Shown here piece by piece: positions 24,569 through 33,227 of a DNA stretch of 64,000 nucleotides. A model generated the notes under the pieces. It saw nothing but the letters and a program-made list of their open reading frames with translations. It ran no database searches and was not told the DNA's origin. Source of the stretch: Oscillospiraceae bacterium (lineage in GTDB: Bacteria; Bacillota; Clostridia; Oscillospirales; Acutalibacteraceae); assembly GCA_022650485.1 (NCBI GenBank), contig JALCPP010000007.1:1-64000 (forward strand), read 5' to 3'. Numbering within the stretch: the first letter of the stretch is position 1; each line of letters begins with the position of its first letter. A program made the translations under genes and the position numbers.

Positions 24569-25654
24569 TCATCCGACAATTTTCCAGTGCTTATCAGCTT
24601 GATTCAACACTTCGCAGCCAGTCGATGTGACAAGAATCAAGTCTTCCACACGAACGCCAAAACGACCAGGAAGATAAACCCCTGGTTCAATAGAGAAAAT
24701 CATTCCCTCTTTGGCAACAAGATCACTGGAAGCGCCGACATCACCTTTTTCGTGGTCAGTCAGCCCGATAAAGTGGCCAAGCCTGTGGTTAAAGTTTTCT
24801 CCATACCCTGCGGCAGTAATCAGGTCACGAGCGGCCGCGTCAATGCTGCTCAATTTTACCCCCGGTTTAATCATGCTTTCCGCTTTTTCATTGGCAGAAC
24901 GCACCAGATCGTGAATAGAAGCATATTCAGGGTCCGCCTTGCCACAGAAATAAGTTCTGGTCATGTCAGAGCAATAGCGCTTCCAAACACAACCCATATC
25001 GATTAGAACACAATCCCCTTTTTTTAACACGGTATCATCCGGCTCGTGGTGCGGGTCAGCCGCATTCGCGCCAAACGACACAATTGTGGTAAAAGACGGG
25101 CCGTTGGAACCCGCTTCGCGGTATGTGCGATTGATATACGCGGCAACTTCCTTTTCCGTCATACCGGCCTTAACAAAAGATGCAGCCTTTTCGACTGTTT
25201 CATCATTGATGCGGGAGGCTTTGCGCATCAATTTTTTTTCTTCCTCATCCTTACAGGCACGAACATCATCCACACAATCGGAGCCGAGAACGATTTTCAT
25301 CGTCGGGCATTTTTCCATCAGGGGAATCAAAAAACGGGCGGTCCATTCTTTGTCGATGCCAATGGCAGACTGCGGATCAACACTTTGAGCAACCAGCTCA
25401 ACCGAGTCGTCACTGTCGGAATACCATTCCTCCTGAATTCCTGTGTCAGGCACATTGAAAAGCCGGTTCAGGAACAGCTTGTGTCCCCCGTCCGCTTTCA
25501 GAAGAAGCGCAAACATGCGCTCATAGGGTTCGTTCCACACATCGGTTAAATAACCGATGCTTTTCGGGTCTGAAACCAAAAGCTGCTTCAGGCCGCGCTT
25601 CTTCATTTCTTCCAGGATACGATTGATTCTGTTTTCATGGATTGGATTTTTCAT
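24569..25654 (-). CDS. M24 family aminopeptidase (Xaa-Pro dipeptidase-like)
   Basis: 361 residues, a usual length. N-terminal creatinase-like domain to ~130, then pita-bread fold. Metal ligands are all visible: Asp in VLIDMGCVW, Asp in CSDMTRTYF, His in NHRLGHFIGLTDHE, Glu in FSIEPGVYL and Glu in GVRVEDL. It removes or hydrolyses residues next to proline in the cytosol. Start overlaps the peptidase T gene by 4 bp (ATGA), so it is the last gene of a peptide-use operon. Confidence 0.9.
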   Translation of the reverse strand: MKNPIHENRINRILEEMKKRGLKQLLVSDPKSIGYLTDVWNEPYERMFALLLKADGGHKLFLNRLFNVPDTGIQEEWYSDSDDSVELVAQSVDPQSAIGIDKEWTARFLIPLMEKCPTMKIVLGSDCVDDVRACKDEEEKKLMRKASRINDETVEKAASFVKAGMTEKEVAAYINRTYREAGSNGPSFTTIVSFGANAADPHHEPDDTVLKKGDCVLIDMGCVWKRYCSDMTRTYFCGKADPEYASIHDLVRSANEKAESMIKPGVKLSSIDAAARDLITAAGYGENFNHRLGHFIGLTDHEKGDVGASSDLVAKEGMIFSIEPGVYLPGRFGVRVEDLILVTSTGCEVLNQADKHWKIVG

Positions 25655-26895
25655 TTCACATAAACCTCTTTTACCAATTTCGCCGAAACAACATTTTTCA
25701 CAATTTTTACGCCGGTCTTTAATTCTTCCACCGGCGCATATTCATAACGTCCATGCGCATTGTACCCCGCCGCCGGCAAGTTCGGGCATAACAGTCCCTT
25801 ATAAGTCAGCATGCAGCCGTCCGTACCGCCTCGGATCGGCGAATGTGTCGGATGTTCAATTCCGGATTTTTTCATGGCTTCTTCCGCCAAATGCACAATT
25901 TCCATGTGATCTTTCAGAATTTCGTACATGTTATAATACTGATCATTCATATCGATCTCAATGGTCCCGGCACCATAGTTCCGGTTAATCTTTTCCGCGG
26001 CTTTTGTCATCGTCGCCTTGCGCTCTTTAAAGCGTGCCATATCGTGGTCACGGATGATATAGACCATCTCGGCTTTCTCCGCTTTACCTGAAATTTCCTG
26101 CACATGGTAAAAGCCCTCATAGCCCTCCGTCGCACCGGGTGTTTCCATCGGCGGCAGAAACGAATTAAATTCCATGGCGATCAGGATGGCATTTTTCATC
26201 TTATCTTTGGCCGTACCGGGATGAATGCTGAATCCGTTGACCGTCACCTTTGCCATCGCGGCGTTAAACGTTTCATACTCAAAGTCGGTGATGGCACCGC
26301 CATCCAGCGTATAGGCAAAGTCTGCATGAAATCCCTCTACATCGAAGTTGCTGGCCCCGCGGCCAATCTCCTCGTCCGGGGTAAACCCAATGCGAATCGC
26401 ACAGTGGGGGATATTCTCCTGCAGTAATTCCTCAATGCCCTGCATAATCATTGCCACACCGGCCTTATCGTCCGCGCCCAGCAGTGTGGTTCCATCACTG
26501 CACACCAAATCCTGCCCGACAAACTTTTGCAGTTCTGGGAATCGGGCCGCTTCCATTACAATGTTTTTTTCCGGATTCAGGGTAAGATCGCCGCCTTTAT
26601 AATGAAGGATCTGCGGCTTTACATTTTTGCCCGTCATATCGGGCGTAGTGTCCATATGCGCAATCAAACCAACCGCCGGCAGGTCTTCACAGCCCCGGCT
26701 CGCGGGAACAGAGGCATACACATAGCACTTTTCATCTACATGCGCATTTTCAATTCCCATTTTCTTCAGCTCTTCCACAAGCCGGTTGGCCAGGTCAAAT
26801 TCCCGCTTGGCGCTCGGTGTTCCCTCCAAGCCGTAATAATCACTTTCCGTATGGATTTTTGTATACTCCATGAAGCGTGACACAACATCACTCAT
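25651..26895 (-). CDS. pepT: Peptidase T (tripeptide aminopeptidase)
   Basis: 414 residues from ATG 26895 (the TTG one codon earlier is less likely; AAAGGACTG upstream). M20 dinuclear zinc peptidase with GLIAHMDTTPD, LLGADDKAGVAM, FTPDEEIGRGA and HSPIRGGTDGCML, all hallmark PepT segments; the dimerisation domain (~205-320) contains VNGFSIHPGTAKDKM. It frees N-terminal residues from tripeptides. Fits the neighbouring M29 and M24 peptidases. Confidence 0.93.
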   Translation of the reverse strand: MSDVVSRFMEYTKIHTESDYYGLEGTPSAKREFDLANRLVEELKKMGIENAHVDEKCYVYASVPASRGCEDLPAVGLIAHMDTTPDMTGKNVKPQILHYKGGDLTLNPEKNIVMEAARFPELQKFVGQDLVCSDGTTLLGADDKAGVAMIMQGIEELLQENIPHCAIRIGFTPDEEIGRGASNFDVEGFHADFAYTLDGGAITDFEYETFNAAMAKVTVNGFSIHPGTAKDKMKNAILIAMEFNSFLPPMETPGATEGYEGFYHVQEISGKAEKAEMVYIIRDHDMARFKERKATMTKAAEKINRNYGAGTIEIDMNDQYYNMYEILKDHMEIVHLAEEAMKKSGIEHPTHSPIRGGTDGCMLTYKGLLCPNLPAAGYNAHGRYEYAPVEELKTGVKIVKNVVSAKLVKEVYVK

Positions 26896-26910
26896 CAAAC
26901 TTCAGTCCTT

Positions 26911-28026
26911 TCATTTCAAATTTTCCGGATTGAGGCACTGCAGTTCTTCCGTAACAAAACGGCCGTCCTTGCGAATCAGTACACCGTCAAAGTAAATTTC
27001 TCCGCCGCCATACTTGGGTGTCTGTATCTGAATCAAATCCCAGTGCTGGGCCGAATGATTTCCGTTGGAAGTAATATCGTAGCAATTGCCTGGGGTCAGG
27101 TGAAAACTTCCGGCAATCTTTTCGTCAAACAGAATATCCCCGATGGGATCGTTGATCATGGGATTAACGCCCAAAGCAAATTCACCGATGTACCGCGCAC
27201 CTGCGTCGGTATTCAGTATTTTTTCCACATGCGGGGCATCATTTGCAGATGCTTTTACAATCTTTCCGTCTTTAAATTCAAAGCATACATCGGTAAAAAG
27301 GGCACCGTCATAGGGGGACGGACAGTTGTAATGAATCCGGCCATTGACCGAATCTTTTACCGGAGCGGTAAATACTTCCCCGTCCGGAATATTATTGTTG
27401 CCGTGCATCCCGTTGCAGGGAATCCCTTTAATCGAAAACGAAATGTCAGTGTCAGGGCCGGTAATGCGGACTTTGTCGGTCCGGTCCATCAGGGCTTCCA
27501 GACTCTCCATCGCCTTCCCCATCTTGTCGTAATCCACCAGGCAGGCATTAAAATAAAAATTCTCGTACTCCTCTGTAGAAACGCCGGCCAGCTGCGCCAT
27601 CGCGTCGTTCGGGTAACGCAGGACGGACCATTTGGTATGATTGCAGCGCTCCTGCAGGTGGATGGGCCCCCAATAGAACTGGCGGTATCTGCTCTGGGCT
27701 TTTTCCGAAACATTGTGCCACGCGCTGATGTTGGTGGTGGCACGAATATCAATGTAAGCATCCATATTCTTCATGCGGGCCAGTTCGTAAGCAGCAACTT
27801 CCTCCATGTGGCGGTCATCCGCTCCCTGCACCATAGCCCCTTCCACTTCATAGTCAAAAATATGGATGAACGGTTTCCCTCCGGCGGCATAGGCTTCCTG
27901 CACCAAAGCTTTCATCAGCGTGGTTTCATGCCCGTGAAGTTCAATCAGAATTTTTTCGTCCTTTTGCAGAGAAACTGCACTTTGAATTAAAAATCGGGCA
28001 AACTTTCGTATTCTTGGATCTTCCAT
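26911..28026 (-). CDS. M29 family metal-dependent aminopeptidase
   Basis: 371 residues, typical for the AmpS/thermophilic aminopeptidase family. Features: N-terminal ILIELHGHETTLMKALVQEAYAAGG, IRATTNISAW, then RITGPDTDISFSIKG, MHGNNNIPDGEVFTAPV, RIHYNCPSPYDG, GARYIGEFALGVNP and HSAQHWDLIQ with metal-binding Glu, His and Asp. Cytosolic peptide degradation. GGAGG lies seven bases upstream. It is separated from the symporter gene by a hairpin. Confidence 0.88.
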   Translation of the reverse strand: MEDPRIRKFARFLIQSAVSLQKDEKILIELHGHETTLMKALVQEAYAAGGKPFIHIFDYEVEGAMVQGADDRHMEEVAAYELARMKNMDAYIDIRATTNISAWHNVSEKAQSRYRQFYWGPIHLQERCNHTKWSVLRYPNDAMAQLAGVSTEEYENFYFNACLVDYDKMGKAMESLEALMDRTDKVRITGPDTDISFSIKGIPCNGMHGNNNIPDGEVFTAPVKDSVNGRIHYNCPSPYDGALFTDVCFEFKDGKIVKASANDAPHVEKILNTDAGARYIGEFALGVNPMINDPIGDILFDEKIAGSFHLTPGNCYDITSNGNHSAQHWDLIQIQTPKYGGGEIYFDGVLIRKDGRFVTEELQCLNPENLK

Positions 28027-28045
28027 GAGAAACCTCCTTTTAACA

Positions 28046-28075
28046 AAAAGAGACGAAGAAAAATCCGTCTCTTTT
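28046..28075 (-). terminator. Hairpin between symporter and peptidase genes
   Basis: 10-bp perfect stem (28046-28055 with 28066-28075) followed on minus by TTTTTGTT, 20 bases before the next start codon. It could partly terminate or protect mRNA ends and set different expression for the symporter and peptidases. Confidence 0.65.
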
Positions 28076-28127
28076 CATCGGACCTATTCAAACTGTCAAA
28101 ACCGCAGCAGCGGATTTTTCAGCGTTG

Positions 28128-29537
28128 TTAACCTTGATAAAGAGAGTCTATGGTATGGTCTGAAGACCGGTTCTTGGTGACTGCCGTCACAACCAGAATT
28201 GCAAGGATAGAAACCGGAACCGAGACGATGGCACACTGCAGACCGCCCGGCGTACCGAGAACAGTCCAAAGAATCGTTGCCGCACCGCCCGCGATAATAC
28301 CGGCGACTCCGGCGGCAGGCGTTACTTTCTTAGAGAACAGCGCAAACAGAATTGCAGGGGTAATGGCGGCTCCGTACATGGTATATGCCGTCAGCTGAAG
28401 GGCCAGCACCGTTGGGAAGCATGCCGTAAGCAGAACCGCAATGATTGTGAAAACCACAATCGTCACACGAAGGACCAGCATTTTTTGCTTATCGGTCGCA
28501 TCTTTCTTAATATATTCCGCAAAAATATCGTTGGACAGGTTGGTCGCCGCGGAAAGCAGGAAAGAATCGGCGGTTGTCACAATAAACGCCATGCAGGCGC
28601 AAATCATAATAGCACCGCTCAAGAACGGCAGATAATCAATAGTTTCCTGGAAAATAACGTTGGCCGGTTTGTCCAGATGGTCATACAGGCGGCAGGCCTG
28701 CGCCACAAATGCGACGGTCAGCACAATCACCACCAATTCGCCGATCAGCATCCCCAGATTGGACTTCTTGGCGGATTTGCTGTCTTTGGCGGAAGCAAAC
28801 CGCTGCATCATATTCTGGTCGCCCAATACCAGGGCAATGGTTGGAACAAAATAGCCGAGCAGTGTTGTAAAGGACAGCCCGCCGGTGAAAGACGCCTTCG
28901 CGGCAGGCATCACCGCGCCGGCTTTATCGGCAGCCATCACAAGGAACGGGATGGCAATTGCAAAACCGCCAAGCATAATCAAAGCACTGATCGCATCGGA
29001 ATAAGCCACAGAAACCAGCCCTCCGCCTACCGTTACAATCACGATCACAGCCGCACAGGCAATCAGGGCCGTACTGTAAGAAACCTGAATACCGCTTTCC
29101 GTGCAGAGCAGAACAATGACATTCGCGGCCGCTTTCAACTGGGTCGCAACAACACCGATATACGCAATCATAATACAGAGCGCGGAAAGAATACCGGCTG
29201 TTTTGCCGTAGCGCGCCCTCATTACGGACGGAACCGTTACTTTATTACTCTTCCTCATTCTGCCGGCAATGAAGTACAGCAGAAAAATTCCAATAGGAGC
29301 AGCGGAGAACGCAATGAGACCTACAATCGGTCCACCGGTGAAAATAATGCCGGCGGACCCGGTAATCCCACCGCCGCCACACCATGTGGCAAGCAGACTT
29401 CCGACCAGAATAATGAATGGTATTTTGTGTCCGCCAACAATCATATCGTCAGTCGTCTTGACTTTTTTTCTTGCAACAATAAGACCGTAAACGATGAGCG
29501 CGAACAGGTAGATACAAATTGCAACTATGTATCCCAT
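28128..29537 (-). CDS. Sodium:solute symporter (SSS family)
   Basis: 469 residues with about 13 membrane segments. SSS marks: N-terminal helix MGYIVAICIYLFALIVYGLIVARK, KKVKTTDDMIVGGHKIP, LLATWCGGGGITGSAG (TM2), RMRKSNKVTVPSVMRARYG, DQNMMQRFASAKDSKSAKKSN and ITTADSFLLSAATNLSNDIF (the Na2-site Ser region). It imports an organic solute with sodium; the downstream peptidase genes suggest amino acids or small peptides, or their derivatives, but the substrate is not identifiable. First gene of the operon. Confidence 0.88.
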   Translation of the reverse strand: MGYIVAICIYLFALIVYGLIVARKKVKTTDDMIVGGHKIPFIILVGSLLATWCGGGGITGSAGIIFTGGPIVGLIAFSAAPIGIFLLYFIAGRMRKSNKVTVPSVMRARYGKTAGILSALCIMIAYIGVVATQLKAAANVIVLLCTESGIQVSYSTALIACAAVIVIVTVGGGLVSVAYSDAISALIMLGGFAIAIPFLVMAADKAGAVMPAAKASFTGGLSFTTLLGYFVPTIALVLGDQNMMQRFASAKDSKSAKKSNLGMLIGELVVIVLTVAFVAQACRLYDHLDKPANVIFQETIDYLPFLSGAIMICACMAFIVTTADSFLLSAATNLSNDIFAEYIKKDATDKQKMLVLRVTIVVFTIIAVLLTACFPTVLALQLTAYTMYGAAITPAILFALFSKKVTPAAGVAGIIAGGAATILWTVLGTPGGLQCAIVSVPVSILAILVVTAVTKNRSSDHTIDSLYQG

Positions 29538-29586
29538 TTTTGGTCCTCCTTAGAATGTATTTGGCGAAAAACGCCTTATTTTACAC

Positions 29587-29664
29587 CACAATTATTGATG
29601 GAAAAATAATTGTGAATAAAATGTTAATGGCTACCATTATAACACAGCATTTTCTGTATGTCAA
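29587..29664 (-). promoter_or_regulatory. Symporter-peptidase operon promoter with downstream palindrome
   Basis: Minus strand TTGACA (29659-29664), 17-bp spacer, TATAAT (29636-29641). Downstream, CACAATTATT/AATAATTGTG (29587-29614) is a perfect 10-bp-arm inverted repeat about 20-50 bases into the transcript, a candidate operator. Confidence 0.7.
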
Positions 29665-29683
29665 CGCTTTAGTGTGCTAAATT

Positions 29684-29713
29684 AAAAGGAAACTTGTCGA
29701 CTTGTTTCCTTTT
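29684..29713. terminator. Inverted repeat between the divergent operons
   Basis: 10-bp perfect arms (AAAAGGAAAC/GTTTCCTTTT) with a 10-nt loop in the gap between the divergent symporter and pfl promoters. No gene reads into it from either side, so it may be a relic or an insulating element. Confidence 0.4.
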
Positions 29714-29887
29714 AAAAAAGCCCATATTCTAGGCATTTTATGAATCTTCATTGCAGAACAAACCAGTCACTAATACAAAGCTGTGCAACTGAGCGAAGAT
29801 GTTTGTCTTGGCTTTCACCGGCTCCATCTTCGCACGGAAACATCTCCCTTTACAAAAAACTCCATCTAAAATTGCAGTTTTTTGCGG

Positions 29888-29917
29888 TTGACAGATTCCT
29901 CCCTCATCCTTTATAAT
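29888..29917 (+). promoter_or_regulatory. Promoter of pflBA
   Basis: TTGACA (29888-29893), 18-bp spacer, TATAAT (29912-29917). Transcription would start about 20 bases before the riboswitch. Confidence 0.75.
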
Positions 29918-29942
29918 AAAGACACAATAAAACAGGCTTTTA

Positions 29943-30050
29943 TTACTGACGGGTGATTGTGGGTGTAAAACCACAGGGGAATAAAAGCCTTGGAATCAGC
30001 CGACCGTCTGGGCAGCATCTTGGTTTTACCAAAGTGCCGCTCTTTTTTTG
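29943..30050 (+). promoter_or_regulatory. ZTP (pfl) riboswitch with terminator
   Basis: The conserved pieces of the pfl motif appear in order: ACTGACGGGTGATTGTGGG, AACCACAGGGGA (P1/P2 with the GUGGG/CCAC stem), a variable linker, then CCGACCGTCTGGGCA (consensus CCGACCGCCUGGGC). The expression platform is a terminator: GGCA...CTTGGT pairs with ACCAAAG-TGCC (30011-30038) followed by seven T (30043-30049). ZMP/ZTP binding should stop the terminator and switch on pflBA when 10-formyl-tetrahydrofolate is short, linking formate production to one-carbon supply. Confidence 0.85.
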
Positions 30051-30107
30051 TCAAAAATTGCGGCTTACTTACGAAACCAGGTGCCTTCAAAGCAGAAGGA
30101 GTTACGC

Positions 30108-32339
30108 ATGAATCAGAATCCATGGGGCAGCTTTAACGGCGGAAACTGGGAACAGGAAATCGACGTTCGTAATTTCATTCAGACAAACTACACCCCGTAT
30201 GAGGGCGGCGAAGAATTTTTAGCCCCCGCGACAGAGCGGACCCAGGCACTGATGAAAAAACTAAATCATCTTCTTGAAATGGAGCGGGACTTCGGCGGCG
30301 TCCTCGACGTGGATACCCGCACGGTTACCTCGCCGACCAGCTACCACCCCGGTTATCTGGACAAAGATCGTGAAATCATTGTGGGACTGCAAACCGACCG
30401 GCCACTGAAAAGAGGAATTAATCCCTTTGGCGGGCTGAGAATGACGCGCGAAGCATGCGAAGCATATGGATACCGGCTGTCCGATGAGGTGGAAAAAGAA
30501 TTTCAGTACCGCACGACTCACAACGAAGGCGTTTTCCATGCCTATACGGACGAAATCCGCGCGGCGCGCCACGTGGGAATCATCACGGGCCTTCCGGACG
30601 CCTACGGCAGGGGCCGCATCATCGGCGACTACCGCAGGGTTGCCCTTTACGGCATTGACCGGCTGATAGAAGAAAAGAAAAAGGACAAGGCAAAGCTGGG
30701 AACGGAAACCATGGATGCGGATCACATCCGCCGGCTGGAAGAACTGCACGGACAGATTGAAGCACTGGGGCTTTTGAAAGAAATGGCAGCTTCCTACGGA
30801 TTTGATCTTTCCCACCCCGCCGTAAACGCACGGGAAGCGGTTCAATGGCTGTATTTCGGCTATCTTGCTTCCATCAAAGAGCAAAACGGCGCCGCCATGA
30901 GCCTGGGCCGCGTCAGCACGTTTTTGGATATTTATTTTGAACGCGATTTAAAAAATAAACTTCTCACAGAAGAACAGGCGCAGGAAATTTTCGACGATTT
31001 TATCATGAAGCTGCGCATGGCGCGGCATCTTCGCACACCGGAATACAATGAGCTGTTTGCGGGTGACCCGATGTGGATTACCGAATCCATCGGCGGCATG
31101 GGCGAAGACGGCAGAACGCTGGTGACAAAAAGCTCGTTCCGTATCCTGCACACCCTGTATAATCTGGGCTCTTCCGCGGAACCGAACCTCACCGTTCTCT
31201 GGTCGAACCGCCTGCCCGAAAAGTTCAAGCATTATGCCGCAAAGGTATCCTGTGAAACAGACGCCATTCAATATGAAAACGACGACCTGATGCGCCAAAA
31301 ATTCGGCGACGATTACGGAATTGCCTGCTGCGTTTCCGCCATGCGGCTGGGTAAGGACATGCAGTTCTTCGGCGCAAGAGCTAATCTTGCGAAACTGCTG
31401 CTCATGAGCCTGAACGGCGGACGTGACGAAAAGACAGGTCTTCAGGTCGCACCTGCCCGCGCGCCCTATCAGGAAGAATACCTCGACTATGACAAAGTGG
31501 TGGAAGGAATGAATTTTTACCGCGACTGGCTGGCTAAAACTTATGTCAGCGCCATGAACATCATTCACTACATGCACGACAAATACGCCTATGAAAAAAC
31601 GCAGATGGCACTGCACGACACCGATGTGCACCGCTACATGGCCTTCGGAATCGCCGGGATGTCCGTCCTCGCCGATTCTCTGTCCGCCATAAAATATGCT
31701 AAGGTCAAGTGCATCCGCGACGAAACCGGATTAATTCACGACTTTGAAACGACAGGCGAATACCCGGCGTTCGGCAACGACGACGACCGCGTGGACTCCA
31801 TCGCGCAGGAACAGATCAAACTGTTCCTGAAAGCACTGAAAAAGAACCCCGCTTACCGCGGGGCAGAGCACACTCTTTCTATTCTGACGATTACCTCCAA
31901 TGTCATGTACGGCAAAAAGACCGGTTCCACCCCGGATGGCAGAAAAGCCGGAGAGCCTTTTGCCCCCGGGGCGAACCCCATGCACAACCGCGAGAAAAAC
32001 GGCGCGCTGGCTTCGCTGAACTCGGTTGCAAAATTATCCTACGACGTCTGCAAAGACGGTATTTCGAATACATTTTCCATCATTCCGCAGGCGTTGGGCC
32101 ACAGTGACCAAGAACGGCAGGATAATCTTGTTTCCATTCTAAACGGATATTTTTTGCAGAGCGCACACCACATTAACGTAAATGTATTGAACCGTGAAAC
32201 ACTGATGGAGGCCTATGAACACCCTGACCGCTACCCGAACCTGACCATCCGTGTTTCGGGTTATGCCGTGAACTTCCACAAACTTTCGAAGGAACAGCAG
32301 CGAGAAGTCATTTCCCGCACATTTCATGAGGCGATGTGA
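30108..32339 (+). CDS. pflB: Formate C-acetyltransferase (pyruvate formate-lyase)
   Basis: 743 residues from ATG 30108 after AAGGAG; an in-frame ATG at 30048 lies inside the riboswitch terminator and is rejected. Active-site Cys407-Cys408 are in [10 protein letters not shown], and the glycyl radical site is Gly718 in RVSGYAVNF, 25 residues from the end. It converts pyruvate and CoA to acetyl-CoA and formate in anaerobic cytosol and needs the activase encoded next. The stop overlaps the activase ATG by one base. Confidence 0.95.
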   Translation: MNQNPWGSFNGGNWEQEIDVRNFIQTNYTPYEGGEEFLAPATERTQALMKKLNHLLEMERDFGGVLDVDTRTVTSPTSYHPGYLDKDREIIVGLQTDRPLKRGINPFGGLRMTREACEAYGYRLSDEVEKEFQYRTTHNEGVFHAYTDEIRAARHVGIITGLPDAYGRGRIIGDYRRVALYGIDRLIEEKKKDKAKLGTETMDADHIRRLEELHGQIEALGLLKEMAASYGFDLSHPAVNAREAVQWLYFGYLASIKEQNGAAMSLGRVSTFLDIYFERDLKNKLLTEEQAQEIFDDFIMKLRMARHLRTPEYNELFAGDPMWITESIGGMGEDGRTLVTKSSFRILHTLYNLGSSAEPNLTVLWSNRLPEKFKHYAAKVSCETDAIQYENDDLMRQKFGDDYGIACCVSAMRLGKDMQFFGARANLAKLLLMSLNGGRDEKTGLQVAPARAPYQEEYLDYDKVVEGMNFYRDWLAKTYVSAMNIIHYMHDKYAYEKTQMALHDTDVHRYMAFGIAGMSVLADSLSAIKYAKVKCIRDETGLIHDFETTGEYPAFGNDDDRVDSIAQEQIKLFLKALKKNPAYRGAEHTLSILTITSNVMYGKKTGSTPDGRKAGEPFAPGANPMHNREKNGALASLNSVAKLSYDVCKDGISNTFSIIPQALGHSDQERQDNLVSILNGYFLQSAHHINVNVLNRETLMEAYEHPDRYPNLTIRVSGYAVNFHKLSKEQQREVISRTFHEAM

Positions 32340-33091
32340 TGAACGGAATCATTCACTCCTTTCAAAGTCTTGGCGCCGTGGACGGCCCCGGGCTTCGCTT
32401 TGTTATCTTTTTGCAGGGATGCACCCTGCGCTGTGCCTACTGCCATAACCCGGACACCTGGGCCCCGAACGGCAAAACATATTCCATAGAGGAAGTCGTG
32501 GAAAAAGTACTTCGGTACAAACCATACTTTTCCCGTAACGGAGGCGTTACCGTTTCCGGCGGAGAACCACTGATGCAGTGGCAGTTTGTGGCAGAATTGT
32601 TCCGGCGGCTGCACCGCGAAGGAATTCACACCGCGCTGGACACCGCGGGAATCGGCGACCCGGAGGGCGCCCGCCTTGTCTTGCTTCACACCGACCTGGT
32701 GCTCTGCGACTTAAAATTTTCCAGTGCGAAAGACTACCTGCGCTACTGCCGGGGAAACCTGAACACCGTTCTTGATTTTTTAAGGCAAACGGAAACTTTA
32801 CAGGTACCGCTGTGGATTCGGCATGTTGTAGTACCGAATTTAACCAGCGGCACAGAACATATTCAGAAAATTGCAGATCTGGCCGCTCAATTTTCGAATT
32901 TGCAGCGGCTGGAACTGCTCCCGTTCCGAAAATTGTGTATCAGCAAATACCAGGCAATGAAAATCCCGTTTCCGCTAAGCGACTATGAAGAATGCACCGG
33001 CGCGGAAATTGAACGGCTGTACCGCCTAATCGAGAATCATCTTCCGCAGGCGGCAAGGGCCCGCTGTTTTTCAGCGCCGGCTCATCCTTAG
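32339..33091 (+). CDS. pflA: Pyruvate formate-lyase activating enzyme
   Basis: 250 residues from ATG 32339, coupled to pflB by TGATG. Radical SAM motif C28-xxx-C32-xx-C35 in GCTLRCAYC, then SGGEPLMQW, LDTAG and LCDLKF, all family marks. It abstracts a hydrogen from Gly718 of PflB using S-adenosylmethionine and a [4Fe-4S] cluster. Confidence 0.95.
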   Translation: MNGIIHSFQSLGAVDGPGLRFVIFLQGCTLRCAYCHNPDTWAPNGKTYSIEEVVEKVLRYKPYFSRNGGVTVSGGEPLMQWQFVAELFRRLHREGIHTALDTAGIGDPEGARLVLLHTDLVLCDLKFSSAKDYLRYCRGNLNTVLDFLRQTETLQVPLWIRHVVVPNLTSGTEHIQKIADLAAQFSNLQRLELLPFRKLCISKYQAMKIPFPLSDYEECTGAEIERLYRLIENHLPQAARARCFSAPAHP

Positions 33092-33150
33092 ATACCGTCA
33101 AAAATACCAAACGGAAAACTCCTGATACTAAGCCCCTCGAAACTCGTCAC

Positions 33151-33204
33151 AAAAAAGCCGCCCCGACTTGAGCCATGCAAAATGATGGTTCTTTTCGGGG
33201 CGGT
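33151..33204 (-). terminator. Terminator between convergent pflA and lct operons
   Basis: A GC-rich 10-bp stem (33157-33166 with 33195-33204) and an inner ATGaTGG/CCAT-type pairing; on minus it is followed by six T (33151-33156). It mainly ends the lactate operon. Confidence 0.8.
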
Positions 33205-33227
33205 TCTGTCTTTGATTTACCCGGCGA

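Noticed and set aside
28485-29609. 374-codon open frame antisense to the symporter
   Set aside because: The symporter has clear family motifs and membrane pattern; the antisense product is Asn/His/Arg-rich with no start signal.
29738-29974. 78-codon leftward open frame in the pfl leader
   Set aside because: It covers the pfl promoter and runs into the riboswitch on the other strand; no ribosome site.
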